Assembly (NCBI RefSeq): GCF_000379525.1 | Contig: NZ_KB902511.1 | Span: 138-63,585, forward strand | From: Lamprocystis purpurea DSM 4197 | GTDB lineage: Bacteria > Pseudomonadota > Gammaproteobacteria > Chromatiales > Chromatiaceae | Length of the DNA stretch: 63,448 bases | Direction of reading: 5' to 3' | Shown: piece by piece, positions 7,936 to 19,211 of the stretch | Layout of the letters: every line of letters begins with the position of its first letter | How positions within the stretch are numbered: position 1 is the stretch's first letter | Translations under genes and position numbers: made by a program | Notes under the pieces: model-generated | Told to the model about the DNA's origin: nothing | Databases searched by the model: none | The model's input: only the letters and a program-made list of their open reading frames with translations

Positions 7936-10128
7936 TCATGGCCGCCCGAGGATGATATAACCGGTGGTCTCGCCGTCCCCGGTCAGGCCGATACCGAAGT
8001 AGGCCGGTCCCAGCCAGGTATCGGCACCGAGAAAGAAGCTGCTGCCGAAGCGGGTTCCGGATTCGTTCAGTTGCTCGATGGTTTCACTCAGGGTGCCGAC
8101 CTCCAGTGATCCGCCGATATAGACTCCGCGGCCCAGCGGCGGCGGCAGTGCCGTGAGCAGCCGGTAGTAGGTCAGTGAGCCGAAGGCGACGTTGTTGCCG
8201 CGGAACTCGTCCGTGGCATAGCCTGACAGGCGCTGGAAGCCGCCCAATGTGAATTGATCGTAATAGGGCATGTCGCTGCCGAAAGCGGTGCCGACATCGG
8301 CCTGCGCGACGATGGTGTTGTCGCCGAAGCTGAAGGCGCCGGCCCAGTAGCCCGAGGCGCGGTTGAAGCTGACGTCCGCGCCCATCGCCGGCTGTGGTGA
8401 GCGCAGGTCCAGTGACAGGCGGTGACCGCGCCGCGGCAGAAAAGCGGAGTCGAGGGTGTCGTAGACGAAGGCCGCGCGCAGGCCGGTTTCATTGGATTCC
8501 GGTTCGGGGAGTTCAGGGTCGCCGGTATCCAGTTTGGCATTGGCGCGGCCAAGGATGGCGCCGATGCGCAGTTCCGCATTGCCGCCGAACAGGGTTGCGC
8601 CCAGGTCCAGGCCGAGCGTGCTGCGCGACAGGTCATAGCGCGCGACGCGTTTGCCGTCCTTGAAAACGCTGAGCGGCACCCGCGAAAATCCCAGGCTGGG
8701 CAGCACGAAGGTGGAGCGTTCGACTGAGAACGGTTGGTAAAACTCGGTGTAGAGATCGGTGACGTTGCCGATTTGCGCGGTCGTATACCATTCGGCGCCA
8801 AGATCATTGATCCAGGTCCGGCGATAGGTGCCGCGCAGGCCGAAGCGGTTGTCGCCCTCGAAATCAGTGGCGATGCCGAGACCGAAGGTCAGATAGCCGG
8901 GTCCCCAGGGTTTCTCGCGGGCGTTGATGTCCAGGCGGTTGCCGCCGTTCGTCCGATCCAGGTCGTAGTTGATGTTCTTGAAGTCGCCGCGGCCATAGAT
9001 CTTGCCGATGTCGGACTCCAGCCGTTTCCGGTTCAGCACCCGTCCTTCCTGATGGTCGATCAGCGGTTCGAAGATGGCCGGATTGACGAATTCGAGGCCC
9101 GCGACCTTGACCTCGTCGATGGGCGCCCGGTCCGGAATGGCCAGCGGCCGGTCGGCCCGCCAGGCTGCATAGGCGTCCGGGCTGACGCTCAGGTGCGCCA
9201 GCCGCGGCGCGGCCTTGCGCGCCGCGATCTCGCCGATGCGGATCGCATCGGCGGCGCGGTCGAAGTTGCTGGAGGTGATATCGCCCAGGTCCGGTGAGAT
9301 CAGCACGTCCGTGCCGGGGCGCAGTTCCTTGAGTGATCGCTGGACGTTTTGTTCAGTGAGAATCGCGACCATCTGTCCCACGACCCCCACGACCGACTCC
9401 AGCTGATCGCGGGGAAGATAAGATCCGCCCAGGTTGACCGCGATGACCAGATCGACGCCCATCGCGCGGGCCACGTCCACCGGCAGATTGCGCACCAGGC
9501 CGCCGTCCACATAGATGTTCTCGCCGATCTCTACCGGGGCGAAGATCCCTGGCACCGACATGCTGGCGCGCATCACTTCCGGCAAAGGGCCTGAGTCGAA
9601 CACCTGCATGTCGCCGTTTTCCAGATTGGTGGCCACCGCGCGAAACGGGATCGGCAGCTCATCGAACTGCTTGATCCCGTCGGCGTTCTTGACCAGGTCA
9701 CCGAAGAACAGCTCGACCTTCTGTCCGGCCAGTGCCCCGCTCGGCAGTCTGAGCTTGCCCTCGCGCACGCCGACGCTGAAGTCGAAGTTCGGTTGCAGGC
9801 TCTGCTCGCGGCGGCGGATCGGCCAGTCGTCCCGCGGCGAGTCGTCGACAAAGAGTTTGTTCCAGTTCACCTCGGTCAAGCGGCGCGCCATCTCGGCCGG
9901 GCTCACGCCGCTGGCATAGGTGCCGCCCACCAGCGCGCCCATGCTGGTTCCGACCACGACCGCGATGGGAATGCGCAATTCTTCCAGCACCTTGAGCACA
10001 CCCACATGCGCCGCCCCGCGGGCGCCGCCGCCGCTCAGCACCAGACCGATCCGCGGGTAGGCGGCATCGCGCGCCGCGGTCGGCAGCGCGACGCAGCAAA
10101 TCAACAACAGCAACAACAGGCGTTTCAT
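7936..10128 (-). CDS. Patatin-like phospholipase with C-terminal outer-membrane barrel (PlpD/type Vd-like), paralog 1
   Basis: A 730-aa protein predicted to be exported and anchored in the outer membrane. After a signal peptide (MKRLLLLLLICCVALPTAA) comes the patatin domain: oxyanion loop SGGGARG, nucleophile elbow GTSMG (Ser near residue 65) and the dyad Asp in VDGGLVRNLPVD. A POTRA-like region follows at about 330-400, then a BamA/FhaC-type beta-barrel to the C-terminus. The start at 10128 was chosen because the signal peptide begins there; the frame is open 90 nt further upstream. It lies 99 nt downstream of a close paralog on the same strand. Confidence 0.85.
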   Translation of the reverse strand: MKRLLLLLLICCVALPTAARDAAYPRIGLVLSGGGARGAAHVGVLKVLEELRIPIAVVVGTSMGALVGGTYASGVSPAEMARRLTEVNWNKLFVDDSPRDDWPIRRREQSLQPNFDFSVGVREGKLRLPSGALAGQKVELFFGDLVKNADGIKQFDELPIPFRAVATNLENGDMQVFDSGPLPEVMRASMSVPGIFAPVEIGENIYVDGGLVRNLPVDVARAMGVDLVIAVNLGGSYLPRDQLESVVGVVGQMVAILTEQNVQRSLKELRPGTDVLISPDLGDITSSNFDRAADAIRIGEIAARKAAPRLAHLSVSPDAYAAWRADRPLAIPDRAPIDEVKVAGLEFVNPAIFEPLIDHQEGRVLNRKRLESDIGKIYGRGDFKNINYDLDRTNGGNRLDINAREKPWGPGYLTFGLGIATDFEGDNRFGLRGTYRRTWINDLGAEWYTTAQIGNVTDLYTEFYQPFSVERSTFVLPSLGFSRVPLSVFKDGKRVARYDLSRSTLGLDLGATLFGGNAELRIGAILGRANAKLDTGDPELPEPESNETGLRAAFVYDTLDSAFLPRRGHRLSLDLRSPQPAMGADVSFNRASGYWAGAFSFGDNTIVAQADVGTAFGSDMPYYDQFTLGGFQRLSGYATDEFRGNNVAFGSLTYYRLLTALPPPLGRGVYIGGSLEVGTLSETIEQLNESGTRFGSSFFLGADTWLGPAYFGIGLTGDGETTGYIILGRP

Positions 10129-10227
10129 CGGTTTTGCAACTCTGTGGGGGCGCGGGGCCGCGCGTCCATAGGCGGGATCATACCTGACCCGCTTCCCGTG
10201 CTGCCGTTGCGAATCCATGACGGCGGG

Positions 10228-12456
10228 TCAGGGCCACCCGATGCTGATATAGCCGGTGCCTTCACCGTCGCCGGAGACCCCGAGGCCCAGATAGGCGGGT
10301 CCGATCAAGGTATCGACCCCGAGGAAGAGGCTGCTGCCGAAGCGGGTCCCCGGCGCGGTCAGCGCCGGCTCGGTGTCCTCCAGGGTGCCGACCTCCAGTG
10401 AGCCGCCGACATAGACCCCGCGCGTCAGGGGCAGCTTCAAGCGGGTCAGGTGGTAGTAGTAGGTGAGCGAGCCGAAGGCCATGCGATCACCGCGCAGTTC
10501 ATCGATGGCATAGCCGGACAGACGTTGGAAGCCCCCGAGCGCGAACTGGTCGTAATAGGGTAGGGGATCACCAAAGCCCGCGCCGAACTCGGCGCGGCTG
10601 ACGAGCGTATGAGCGCCGCTGCTGTAGGCGGCAGTCCAATGACCCGACACCCTCTGAAAATCCAGGTCCGCGCCCATGACGGGTTCCGGCGCGCGCAGGT
10701 CCAGGACCACGCGGTTGCCGCGCCGCGGCAGCGTGGCGCTGTCGAGCGTGTCGTACCGGAAAGCGACCCGCAGACCGCTTTCGTTCATCGACTGCTCTGG
10801 GATCGTCGGGATACTCGGGAAGCTCGTATCGCGTTTGGGGGTTGCGCTGCCGAGGAAAGCACCGATCCGCAGCTCGGCATTGCCGCCGGGCAGGGTACTG
10901 CCCAGGTCCAGGCCGATGGCGTCACGGATCAGATCATAACGCGCGATACGTGTACCTTGCTCGAAAACACTCACCGGGGCCATCCCGATGCTCAGGCTGG
11001 GGGCGACGAAGAACCGGCGGTCGATCGCCAGGGGTTGGTAGACCTCGGTGTGGAGGCCCATCAGGTCCCCGAATTGCACGCTCGTCAACCATTCACCCCC
11101 GAGCGGATTGAGCCAGGAGCGGCGATAGGTTGCCCGCAGGCTGTAGCGGTCGTCGCTCTTGAAATCCGTGGAGAGACCGAGTCCAAAGCTGAGGTAGCCG
11201 GGTCCCCAGGGCTTTTCGTGAGCCCGGACGAGCAGGCGATTCCGGTCGTCCGACAAGGTCGGGTCAACCAGCGGATTCAGGTCATAATTGATGTTCTTGA
11301 AATCGCCCAGGCCGTAGATGGTCTGGATGTCGGACTCCAGACGCTCACGGTCCAGGGGCCGTCCTTGCTGATGGGCGGCCAGGGGTGCGAACAGGGCGGG
11401 ATTGACCTGCGTCAGACCCGCAATCTCGACCGCGGCGATCGGTGCCTCGTCCGCGGTCGGGCGGGCGCGGGCGGCCCGCCAGGCGGCATAAGCCGCGGGA
11501 CTGAGGCTCAGGCGCCGCAGCGCCGGGGCCGCTGCCCGGGCGGCAGCCTCGCCGCGGCGGATTGCTTCCGCGGCGCTCTTGAAGTCGCTTGAGCTGATGC
11601 TGTCGAGATCGGGTGAGATCAGGATGTCCTGGTCGGGGCGCAACTGTGCGAGCGAATCCTGGACGTTCTTCTCGGTGAGAATGGCGAGCATCTGTTCCAT
11701 GACCCCAACCACCGACTGCAACCGATCGCGCGGGAGCAAGGCGCCCCCCAGATTGACCGCGATGACCAAATCCACGCCCATGCGGCGGGCCACATCCACC
11801 GGCAGGTTGCGAACCAGACCGCCGTCGACATAGATGCGCTCCCCGATTTCGACCGGAGCGAAGACCCCGGGAACCGACATACTGGCGCGCATCACCTCCG
11901 GCAGGGGACCGGAATCGAAGACCTTCATGCGACCGTCTTCCAAGTCGGTGGCGACGGCGCGGAAGGGAATCGGCAGGTCGTCGAACGTCGGCACCGCCTC
12001 GGTGCCCGCGATCAGCGCGCTGAAGAAGTTCTCCACCTTTTGTCCGGCCAGGGCGCCGCCCGGCAATTTGATCCTGCCCTTGTGGAAGCCGACGCTCAGG
12101 TCGACCGACGGCTGTAAGTCCAGTTGCTTGCGCCGGATCGGCCAGTGCTGACGCGGTGGGTCGTCCAGGAGCAAGTCGTCCCAGTCGACCCTGGTCAGGT
12201 GCCACTCCATCTCCGCCGCACTGCGGCCGGCCGCATAGACGCCGCCCACCAGCGCGCCCATGCTGGTTCCGGCGATGGCGCTGATGGGAATCCGCAGTTC
12301 CTCCAGCACCTTGAGCACGCCGACATGGGCCGCCCCGCGGGCGCCGCCGCCGCTCAAGACCAGACCGATGCGCGGGTGGGGCGCGTCGGCCGCGACCCCC
12401 GGCAAGGCGATGCAACAGAGTAACAACAGGAACCACGGCAGCAACCAGCGTCTCAT
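10228..12456 (-). CDS. Patatin-like phospholipase with C-terminal outer-membrane barrel, paralog 2
   Basis: At 742 aa this has the same layout as its neighbour: signal peptide (MRRWLLPWFLLLLCCIALPG), patatin domain with SGGGARG, GTSMGALVGG and VDGGLVRNLPVD, then a POTRA-like stretch (SDIQTIYGLGDFKNINYD) and a barrel ending GYISIGWP. The first ~300 residues are close to paralog 1, while loops in the barrel vary more, so a tandem duplication followed by divergence is the simplest reading. The phospholipase may be released to the surface, as in PlpD, or stay periplasmic; sequence alone does not decide. Confidence 0.85.
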   Translation of the reverse strand: MRRWLLPWFLLLLCCIALPGVAADAPHPRIGLVLSGGGARGAAHVGVLKVLEELRIPISAIAGTSMGALVGGVYAAGRSAAEMEWHLTRVDWDDLLLDDPPRQHWPIRRKQLDLQPSVDLSVGFHKGRIKLPGGALAGQKVENFFSALIAGTEAVPTFDDLPIPFRAVATDLEDGRMKVFDSGPLPEVMRASMSVPGVFAPVEIGERIYVDGGLVRNLPVDVARRMGVDLVIAVNLGGALLPRDRLQSVVGVMEQMLAILTEKNVQDSLAQLRPDQDILISPDLDSISSSDFKSAAEAIRRGEAAARAAAPALRRLSLSPAAYAAWRAARARPTADEAPIAAVEIAGLTQVNPALFAPLAAHQQGRPLDRERLESDIQTIYGLGDFKNINYDLNPLVDPTLSDDRNRLLVRAHEKPWGPGYLSFGLGLSTDFKSDDRYSLRATYRRSWLNPLGGEWLTSVQFGDLMGLHTEVYQPLAIDRRFFVAPSLSIGMAPVSVFEQGTRIARYDLIRDAIGLDLGSTLPGGNAELRIGAFLGSATPKRDTSFPSIPTIPEQSMNESGLRVAFRYDTLDSATLPRRGNRVVLDLRAPEPVMGADLDFQRVSGHWTAAYSSGAHTLVSRAEFGAGFGDPLPYYDQFALGGFQRLSGYAIDELRGDRMAFGSLTYYYHLTRLKLPLTRGVYVGGSLEVGTLEDTEPALTAPGTRFGSSLFLGVDTLIGPAYLGLGVSGDGEGTGYISIGWP

Positions 12457-12555
12457 CGGGGGACTCCACAGGGCAGCGCGGCCGCGCGGCCGCGTGGGGG
12501 AGGATACCTGAGATGCGCGGGGTTATTTTACGCGGCTGCGCCGATATCAAACTCC

Positions 12556-12637
12556 GTAGGAGCCCGCTTGCGGGCGACGTGATCCGCCGGAATCGAGCCA
12601 TTGTGCCTCCCCCCGTCGCCCGCAAGCGGGCTCCTAC
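12556..12637. repeat. REP pair (GTAGGAGCCCGCTTGCGGGC family)
   Basis: A REP unit at 12556-12578 and its inverted copy at 12615-12637 face each other between the patatin gene and the HD gene. They are the same family that clusters around the RAYT gene at 25.8-26.6 kb. Confidence 0.85.
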
Positions 12638-12649
12638 TTATCGACAACG

Positions 12650-13276
12650 TCACTGAGGCTCATTCCTTTCATTGACCAGTGATTCCAACTCAGCCACCAC
12701 CCGCTCCAGTTCGTCGATCAGGGCCGCCGGGGCCTGGCCGGCCGTGCGGAAGGCCTCGGCGAGACTGCGGTAGTACCAGAGGTGCTCGGCCGGCTCTCTA
12801 CGGCTGAAGCGTTCCCACAGGGCGTCGCCGAGACTGCGGTAATCCAGCAGCATGGAGCGGGCATTGTGCAGTTTGTCGGCGATGCTCACCCGGTGGTAAG
12901 CCGGGTCCGGCGTGTCGCGCACATGGCGGATGTAGGACTCCTTGCGCTCGCGCCAGGGTGGTTTGGGAACGCTCTCGGCATCGGTGCAGCCGTTGACGAT
13001 CCAGAGCACGGTAGCCCCGTAGCGTGCGTGGATGGCGGCGCGCAGCGCCGCGGCCCCGCCCTGATGTTCCGCCTGATCCTCGATGGCGTCGTGCAGTAGG
13101 GCGGCGATCGCCTCGTCCTCACTGCCGCCGTGCTCCAGTACCAGACTGGCGACGGCCAGCAGATGCGCGATGTACGGGGCCTTGGCGCCCTTGCGCACCT
13201 GATGGTTGTGCAGTTGCCCGGCATAGTGCAGGGCATCGAAGAAGCGCTCGGAGAGCAGTGCGTCCGGTTCGATCAT
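12650..13276 (-). CDS. HD-domain hydrolase, SpoT/MESH1-like small alarmone hydrolase
   Basis: A 208-aa single-domain protein resembling the hydrolase domain of RelA/SpoT proteins. Seen: HNHQVRKGAKAPYIAHLLAV near the N-terminus, the metal-binding HD with the RSH-type acidic pair in LLHDAIED, and a later SIADKLHNARSMLLDYR block. No synthetase, TGS or ACT domain is present. Known members cleave (p)ppGpp or NADPH; which substrate applies here is open. The start at 13276 is preferred over a further upstream ATG because the conserved domain begins right after it. It is divergent from clpB. Confidence 0.7.
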   Translation of the reverse strand: MIEPDALLSERFFDALHYAGQLHNHQVRKGAKAPYIAHLLAVASLVLEHGGSEDEAIAALLHDAIEDQAEHQGGAAALRAAIHARYGATVLWIVNGCTDAESVPKPPWRERKESYIRHVRDTPDPAYHRVSIADKLHNARSMLLDYRSLGDALWERFSRREPAEHLWYYRSLAEAFRTAGQAPAALIDELERVVAELESLVNERNEPQ

Positions 13277-13335
13277 GCGGTGATCAGTCCCAAAAAGGAA
13301 ACAAGGATAGTCTTGTTCGGTTAGGAACCGAACCC

Positions 13336-13362
13336 CTTGAAGTCGGACCGCGTGTCCGCAAC
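13336..13362 (+). promoter_or_regulatory. Possible heat-shock (sigma-32) promoter of clpB
   Basis: CTTGAAG at 13336-13342 matches the sigma-32 -35 box well, and CCGCAAC at 13356-13362, 13 nt later, partly matches the CCCCATnT -10 box. It lies about 40 nt upstream of the clpB start, and clpB is a classical sigma-32 target. The -10 match is only partial. Confidence 0.4.
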
Positions 13363-13399
13363 TTGCGGATATCCACATGTTTCATCAGAGATCTGCACC

Positions 13400-16000
<2,601 letters not shown>

Positions 16001-16037
16001 CCACTGCGATCGTTGTCGTCCAACGCGACAATTGGAT

Positions 16038-16066
16038 GTAGGGGCGGGTTTAAAACCCGCCCCTAC
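16038..16066. repeat. GGGGCGGGTTT hairpin repeat, core copy
   Basis: A 29-bp hairpin, GTAGGGGCGGGTTT against AAACCCGCCCCTAC, the core of the family also found at 7.8, 29.7 and 35.0 kb. It sits between convergent clpB and the nucleotidyltransferase gene, and encodes the latter's last residues and its TAA stop. Confidence 0.85.
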
Positions 16067-17153
16067 TGTGGTCCCCGGCGTGCTCAAGCCGCCGCAGTGA
16101 TTTGCGGATCAGATGCGGCAGCAACAGGTGCGGCGGCATCCGCAGCCAGTGTGAGCGGACATACAAGAGCCAATTGGCCAGGCCGGTGAGCGCGGACCGG
16201 CCTTCCTGCGGCGGCAGCGCGCGGGTCACCAGCGTGTGCATCAGTGCGTTGACCGGCCGGGCTGGCGCGAAGCGTCGGCCGACGTCGGTCAGGACGGCCG
16301 CCGGGATCGGAGTGCCCAGGAGCGCACGCGAGAACAGGAGTCCGTAATACAGCGGGCGGCCCAAATCCAGGCGCGCGGCCCGTTCCGGCAGCGTCTCCCA
16401 GAACGCCGGTTGCGCTGCGAAGTGGCGCAAGAGTTCATCGATGTCCCACAGGTCATTGAGTCCACCCCGGATCGCGCCGTCATGAAACAAATGGGTGGCG
16501 GTGTGCAGCAGCATGTCCACTGGGCTCAGGACCCGCACTCCGGGCATTCCGGCGACCGGGAGCGCGGACTCCCACAGGAGATCAGGGTCCGGCCGCAGGC
16601 GGCTGGTCAGGGGCAGGAGCCGATGATGGAGGTCGACCTCGACGCCCCGCTGCGGATGCCGCAGCGGCGGAATCTCATGCATCCAGTCACGGTAATAGCG
16701 TTGGTCGTACTCATCGAGGGGTTGCGATTCCCAGCCGGCGGCCAGCAGGTCGCGCTCAAAGGCGTCGATCCGCGTGCGCGGCACCAGGATGTCGAGGTCG
16801 CGCAGTTGCCGCCCGCGCGTCAGCGGCAATCCGGCGCAGTGATAGGCGGCACCCTTGAGCAGGATCAGGTCGCCGTCGGCGGCGGGGAGCGCGCGGCGGA
16901 CCTGCGAGACTTCGTGCGCGATCCGGCATTGGAGGAAGCCTGGATAGGCGCGCGCCGCGATCAGTTGATCGCGGGCCGCCGCCGGGCAGCGGCCCAGTGC
17001 ACCGGCATCCGCGATGCGATAACCGAGTCGCGCCAGCACACGCTCAGTGCGTGCCGCACGCAGGCAGCGGTTCCAGTCGTCCGCCGAGAAGTGCACGACG
17101 GCCGACGGCTCGCGGGCGCCGCGCAAGAGCGGGTGCAGCTTAGCCGGGTGCAT
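16050..17153 (-). CDS. Nucleotidyltransferase family protein (PF14907-like) of the HPr-rel-A cluster
   Basis: A 367-aa protein with a nucleotidyltransferase-fold core: LILLKGAAYH followed by RQLRDLDILVPR (the paired Asp expected for metal binding) near residues 100-125, and VEVDLHHRLLP near 175. Such 'uncharacterised nucleotidyltransferases' are commonly next to HprK-like kinases and PqqD-like proteins. It is last in a four-gene run, overlapping the kinase gene by 14 nt. Its final residues SRGGF and the stop come from a dispersed hairpin repeat. Substrate unknown. Confidence 0.75.
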   Translation of the reverse strand: MHPAKLHPLLRGAREPSAVVHFSADDWNRCLRAARTERVLARLGYRIADAGALGRCPAAARDQLIAARAYPGFLQCRIAHEVSQVRRALPAADGDLILLKGAAYHCAGLPLTRGRQLRDLDILVPRTRIDAFERDLLAAGWESQPLDEYDQRYYRDWMHEIPPLRHPQRGVEVDLHHRLLPLTSRLRPDPDLLWESALPVAGMPGVRVLSPVDMLLHTATHLFHDGAIRGGLNDLWDIDELLRHFAAQPAFWETLPERAARLDLGRPLYYGLLFSRALLGTPIPAAVLTDVGRRFAPARPVNALMHTLVTRALPPQEGRSALTGLANWLLYVRSHWLRMPPHLLLPHLIRKSLRRLEHAGDHSRGGF

Positions 17154-18060
17154 CCGCGGTGATCTCCGCGATCAGCGCGATGGCCGCGTCGAGATCGCCA
17201 TACTCCAGGCTGAAGCACGCGCACTCACGCACCAGGCGGACCAGGGTGGTGAACCCGTCCTCGCCGAGCAGGCGATAGTTGAAGGCGTTCTGGGCCAGGC
17301 GGGTGAATCCAAGGCTCTTCTCCAGGCGCTTGAGTTGCGGCCGTCTCAAGCCGGGCACAAACCGCGGGAAGGTAATCCAGCGCGGCTGTGCCGGTTCGGT
17401 CTGACGTTCCAGGCTCGGGAGCGGTGGCCGCAGGTGAGCCACATCACCCTTTCTGGTCTTGGGGAAGACCGGCCCGAGGAAGGCGTCCGGCAAGAACTCG
17501 CGAATGACCGGGATCGACCGGTTTTTCAGTGGAATGGCGCGCGGCAGCGGCACGATGGCACCGTCAGCGGGGCGGATCAGTCCAAACTCGTCGGCGAGCA
17601 GCCGCCAGCCGCGGTAGGCGAGGGCGGCGCTGAGCGTACTCTTGCCCGCGCCGGGCATCGCGGGCAGCAGCAATGCCTGACCATTGCGCTCCAGTGCACC
17701 CGCGTGCAGCATCAGATACAGGTGAGCGCGCGTGGCAATGCTCCAATTCAGGCCCCATTCCAGCAGCGGAAAGGCGTGTTCGCGGGGGAAGGGCTCGAAT
17801 GGGTGCAGGCCGTCCAATGCGAATACGGCCTGGGTACGCCACCAGCGCCGGAGTCCTGATGCGCTGTTGACCTCAACCTGAAAATGCGCGACGGCGGGGT
17901 CGCGGCTGGCCCAGCAGGGGCCGTAGAATTGCTCCAACAGGTCGAGCGTGTCGGCGAGTCGGGTCCGCAACGCGATGATGAAGGGTCCGGAGCGGTAAAA
18001 CAAACCGTCGCCGACGCATCCGCGCCGGTCCTGCGCGTGCATCAGCTCCGTCAGGGTCAC
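17140..18060 (-). CDS. HprK-related kinase A (HPr-rel-A system)
   Basis: A 306-aa protein resembling the C-terminal domain of HPr kinase/phosphorylase. It carries a P-loop PAMPGAGKST near residue 135 and downstream acidic residues (LLADEFGLI), with an N-terminal ~100 residues particular to this family (FYRSGPFIIALRT, FYGPCW). I chose a GTG start at 18060 that overlaps the PqqD-like gene's stop as GTGA, implying translational coupling; the open frame also runs further upstream. The kinase target is unknown in this family, and no HPr-like protein is encoded nearby. Confidence 0.75.
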   Translation of the reverse strand: MTLTELMHAQDRRGCVGDGLFYRSGPFIIALRTRLADTLDLLEQFYGPCWASRDPAVAHFQVEVNSASGLRRWWRTQAVFALDGLHPFEPFPREHAFPLLEWGLNWSIATRAHLYLMLHAGALERNGQALLLPAMPGAGKSTLSAALAYRGWRLLADEFGLIRPADGAIVPLPRAIPLKNRSIPVIREFLPDAFLGPVFPKTRKGDVAHLRPPLPSLERQTEPAQPRWITFPRFVPGLRRPQLKRLEKSLGFTRLAQNAFNYRLLGEDGFTTLVRLVRECACFSLEYGDLDAAIALIAEITADAPG

Positions 18061-18356
18061 TCCGGTAACCGGTCGACGAGTTCGAGGCGGACCAGTTCGT
18101 CGAGCATGGAACGGATGCGTGCGGTCCATTCCGGGGTGACGGGTTGCGCACAGGAGCGCGCCATGCGGGTGGTGATGGTCTCGAGGTCGGTCGGCTCCGG
18201 GGGCAGCATTGCGAGCAACTCGGCTGGGAGGATGCTCAGCAGGTGAGTATCGCCGGTGCGGCGGCAGTACACACTGCTCTCGGCGCCCCAGGTTGCCACT
18301 ACGCGCGTGTCGGCCGGGCTGAGATAGCGGTCGCCGCCTGGCGTCGTTCCCTTCAT
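18057..18356 (-). CDS. PqqD-family peptide chaperone of the HPr-rel-A system
   Basis: A ~99-aa protein with the PqqD-like pattern: an early beta segment with VYCRRTGDTHLLSILPAEL, then a helical C-terminal half (LDELVRLELVDRL). PqqD-type domains grip leader peptides for modifying enzymes. Known members next to HprK-like kinases form a computationally defined system without a demonstrated product. An alternative start at 18398 would overlap the upstream gene; 18356 was preferred from family length. Coupled to the kinase through GTGA. Confidence 0.65.
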   Translation of the reverse strand: MKGTTPGGDRYLSPADTRVVATWGAESSVYCRRTGDTHLLSILPAELLAMLPPEPTDLETITTRMARSCAQPVTPEWTARIRSMLDELVRLELVDRLPE

Positions 18357-18384
18357 CCAGCCCCCGACCGGATCAGGCTCGCGG

Positions 18385-18975
18385 CTAGGGCGCGCCACAG
18401 GCCCCTGCGACCAGACTCGGGTTGACCGAGCACAGGCAACTGGCGGTGATGCCCATGTTGCCCGAGCCCGGGTCCTGCTGAGTCACCGGGAAGATACACT
18501 GTGGGAGGATCGAGGTGCTCCCGCAATCAGCCACCGAGGTCGGGTTTCCGACTGAATCGAAGGTGTCGCTAATGGGCTGGAATACACGTAACAGCAGAAC
18601 ATCGCTCTCGCTGTCCTTGGTCCATCCGGTGGTGTCGAACGCCGTGCCATCGCTTTTGTAATAGGTGCCGGGGCGGGGGGCGGCCGCGATGGAGTAGACC
18701 GTCTCTTTCGTTTCCGTGTCCTCGTCGAGGTGGAAGATTGTCATGGTGCCATGCTGGCGCACGAACGTATCGAGCGCCGGGCCGGGGATGACGTCGTCCG
18801 GGCTGGCGGCCCGTGATGCCAGGATGCACTGAGCGGTACTGGCGGTCGCCGCCGCGGCCCCGTTCGGCAGTGTCGCGATGAGCGGCGCCGCGGCCGCCGC
18901 GGCCTGGAGCAAGCGCCGTCGGCCCTGAAGAATCGGCTCGCGCTCCGTGTTGGGTTCCAAGGGCTGATGGATCAT
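18385..18975 (-). CDS. Exported protein with twin-arginine-like signal, first gene of the HPr-rel-A cluster
   Basis: This encodes 196 aa. The N-terminus has GRRRLLQ followed by an alanine-rich hydrophobic stretch, a plausible Tat signal peptide with cleavage near AAAATA. The mature part has no recognised domain; it ends with a short cysteine-rich tail (SCLCSV, AGACG) plus ADCGSTSILPQC. The ATG is preceded by AGGAG at 5 nt. It lies 28 nt before the PqqD-like gene, so it may be the substrate, or an envelope partner, of the kinase/PqqD/nucleotidyltransferase set. That link is inference. Confidence 0.6.
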   Translation of the reverse strand: MIHQPLEPNTEREPILQGRRRLLQAAAAAAPLIATLPNGAAAATASTAQCILASRAASPDDVIPGPALDTFVRQHGTMTIFHLDEDTETKETVYSIAAAPRPGTYYKSDGTAFDTTGWTKDSESDVLLLRVFQPISDTFDSVGNPTSVADCGSTSILPQCIFPVTQQDPGSGNMGITASCLCSVNPSLVAGACGAP

Positions 18976-19211
18976 CGTAACTCCTGAAGGCCGTGATCAA
19001 GTGAGCGCAAGCGAATCTCATACCATCGAGCAATCTACTTGATCTGTCATATGACGGACTCCTGTTTTGCCGCTGCGGACGACCGCGGTGTAAGAAAAGC
19101 TGACACTCGATCGCCGGATCTCTTTGCGTATCTTCCAAGTATAACGGCAGCGTCGAATCAGGTCAGTGCTCCTTGGCGGAGGGTGCGGATCTCCGCAGCG
19201 GCAGGCACCCG

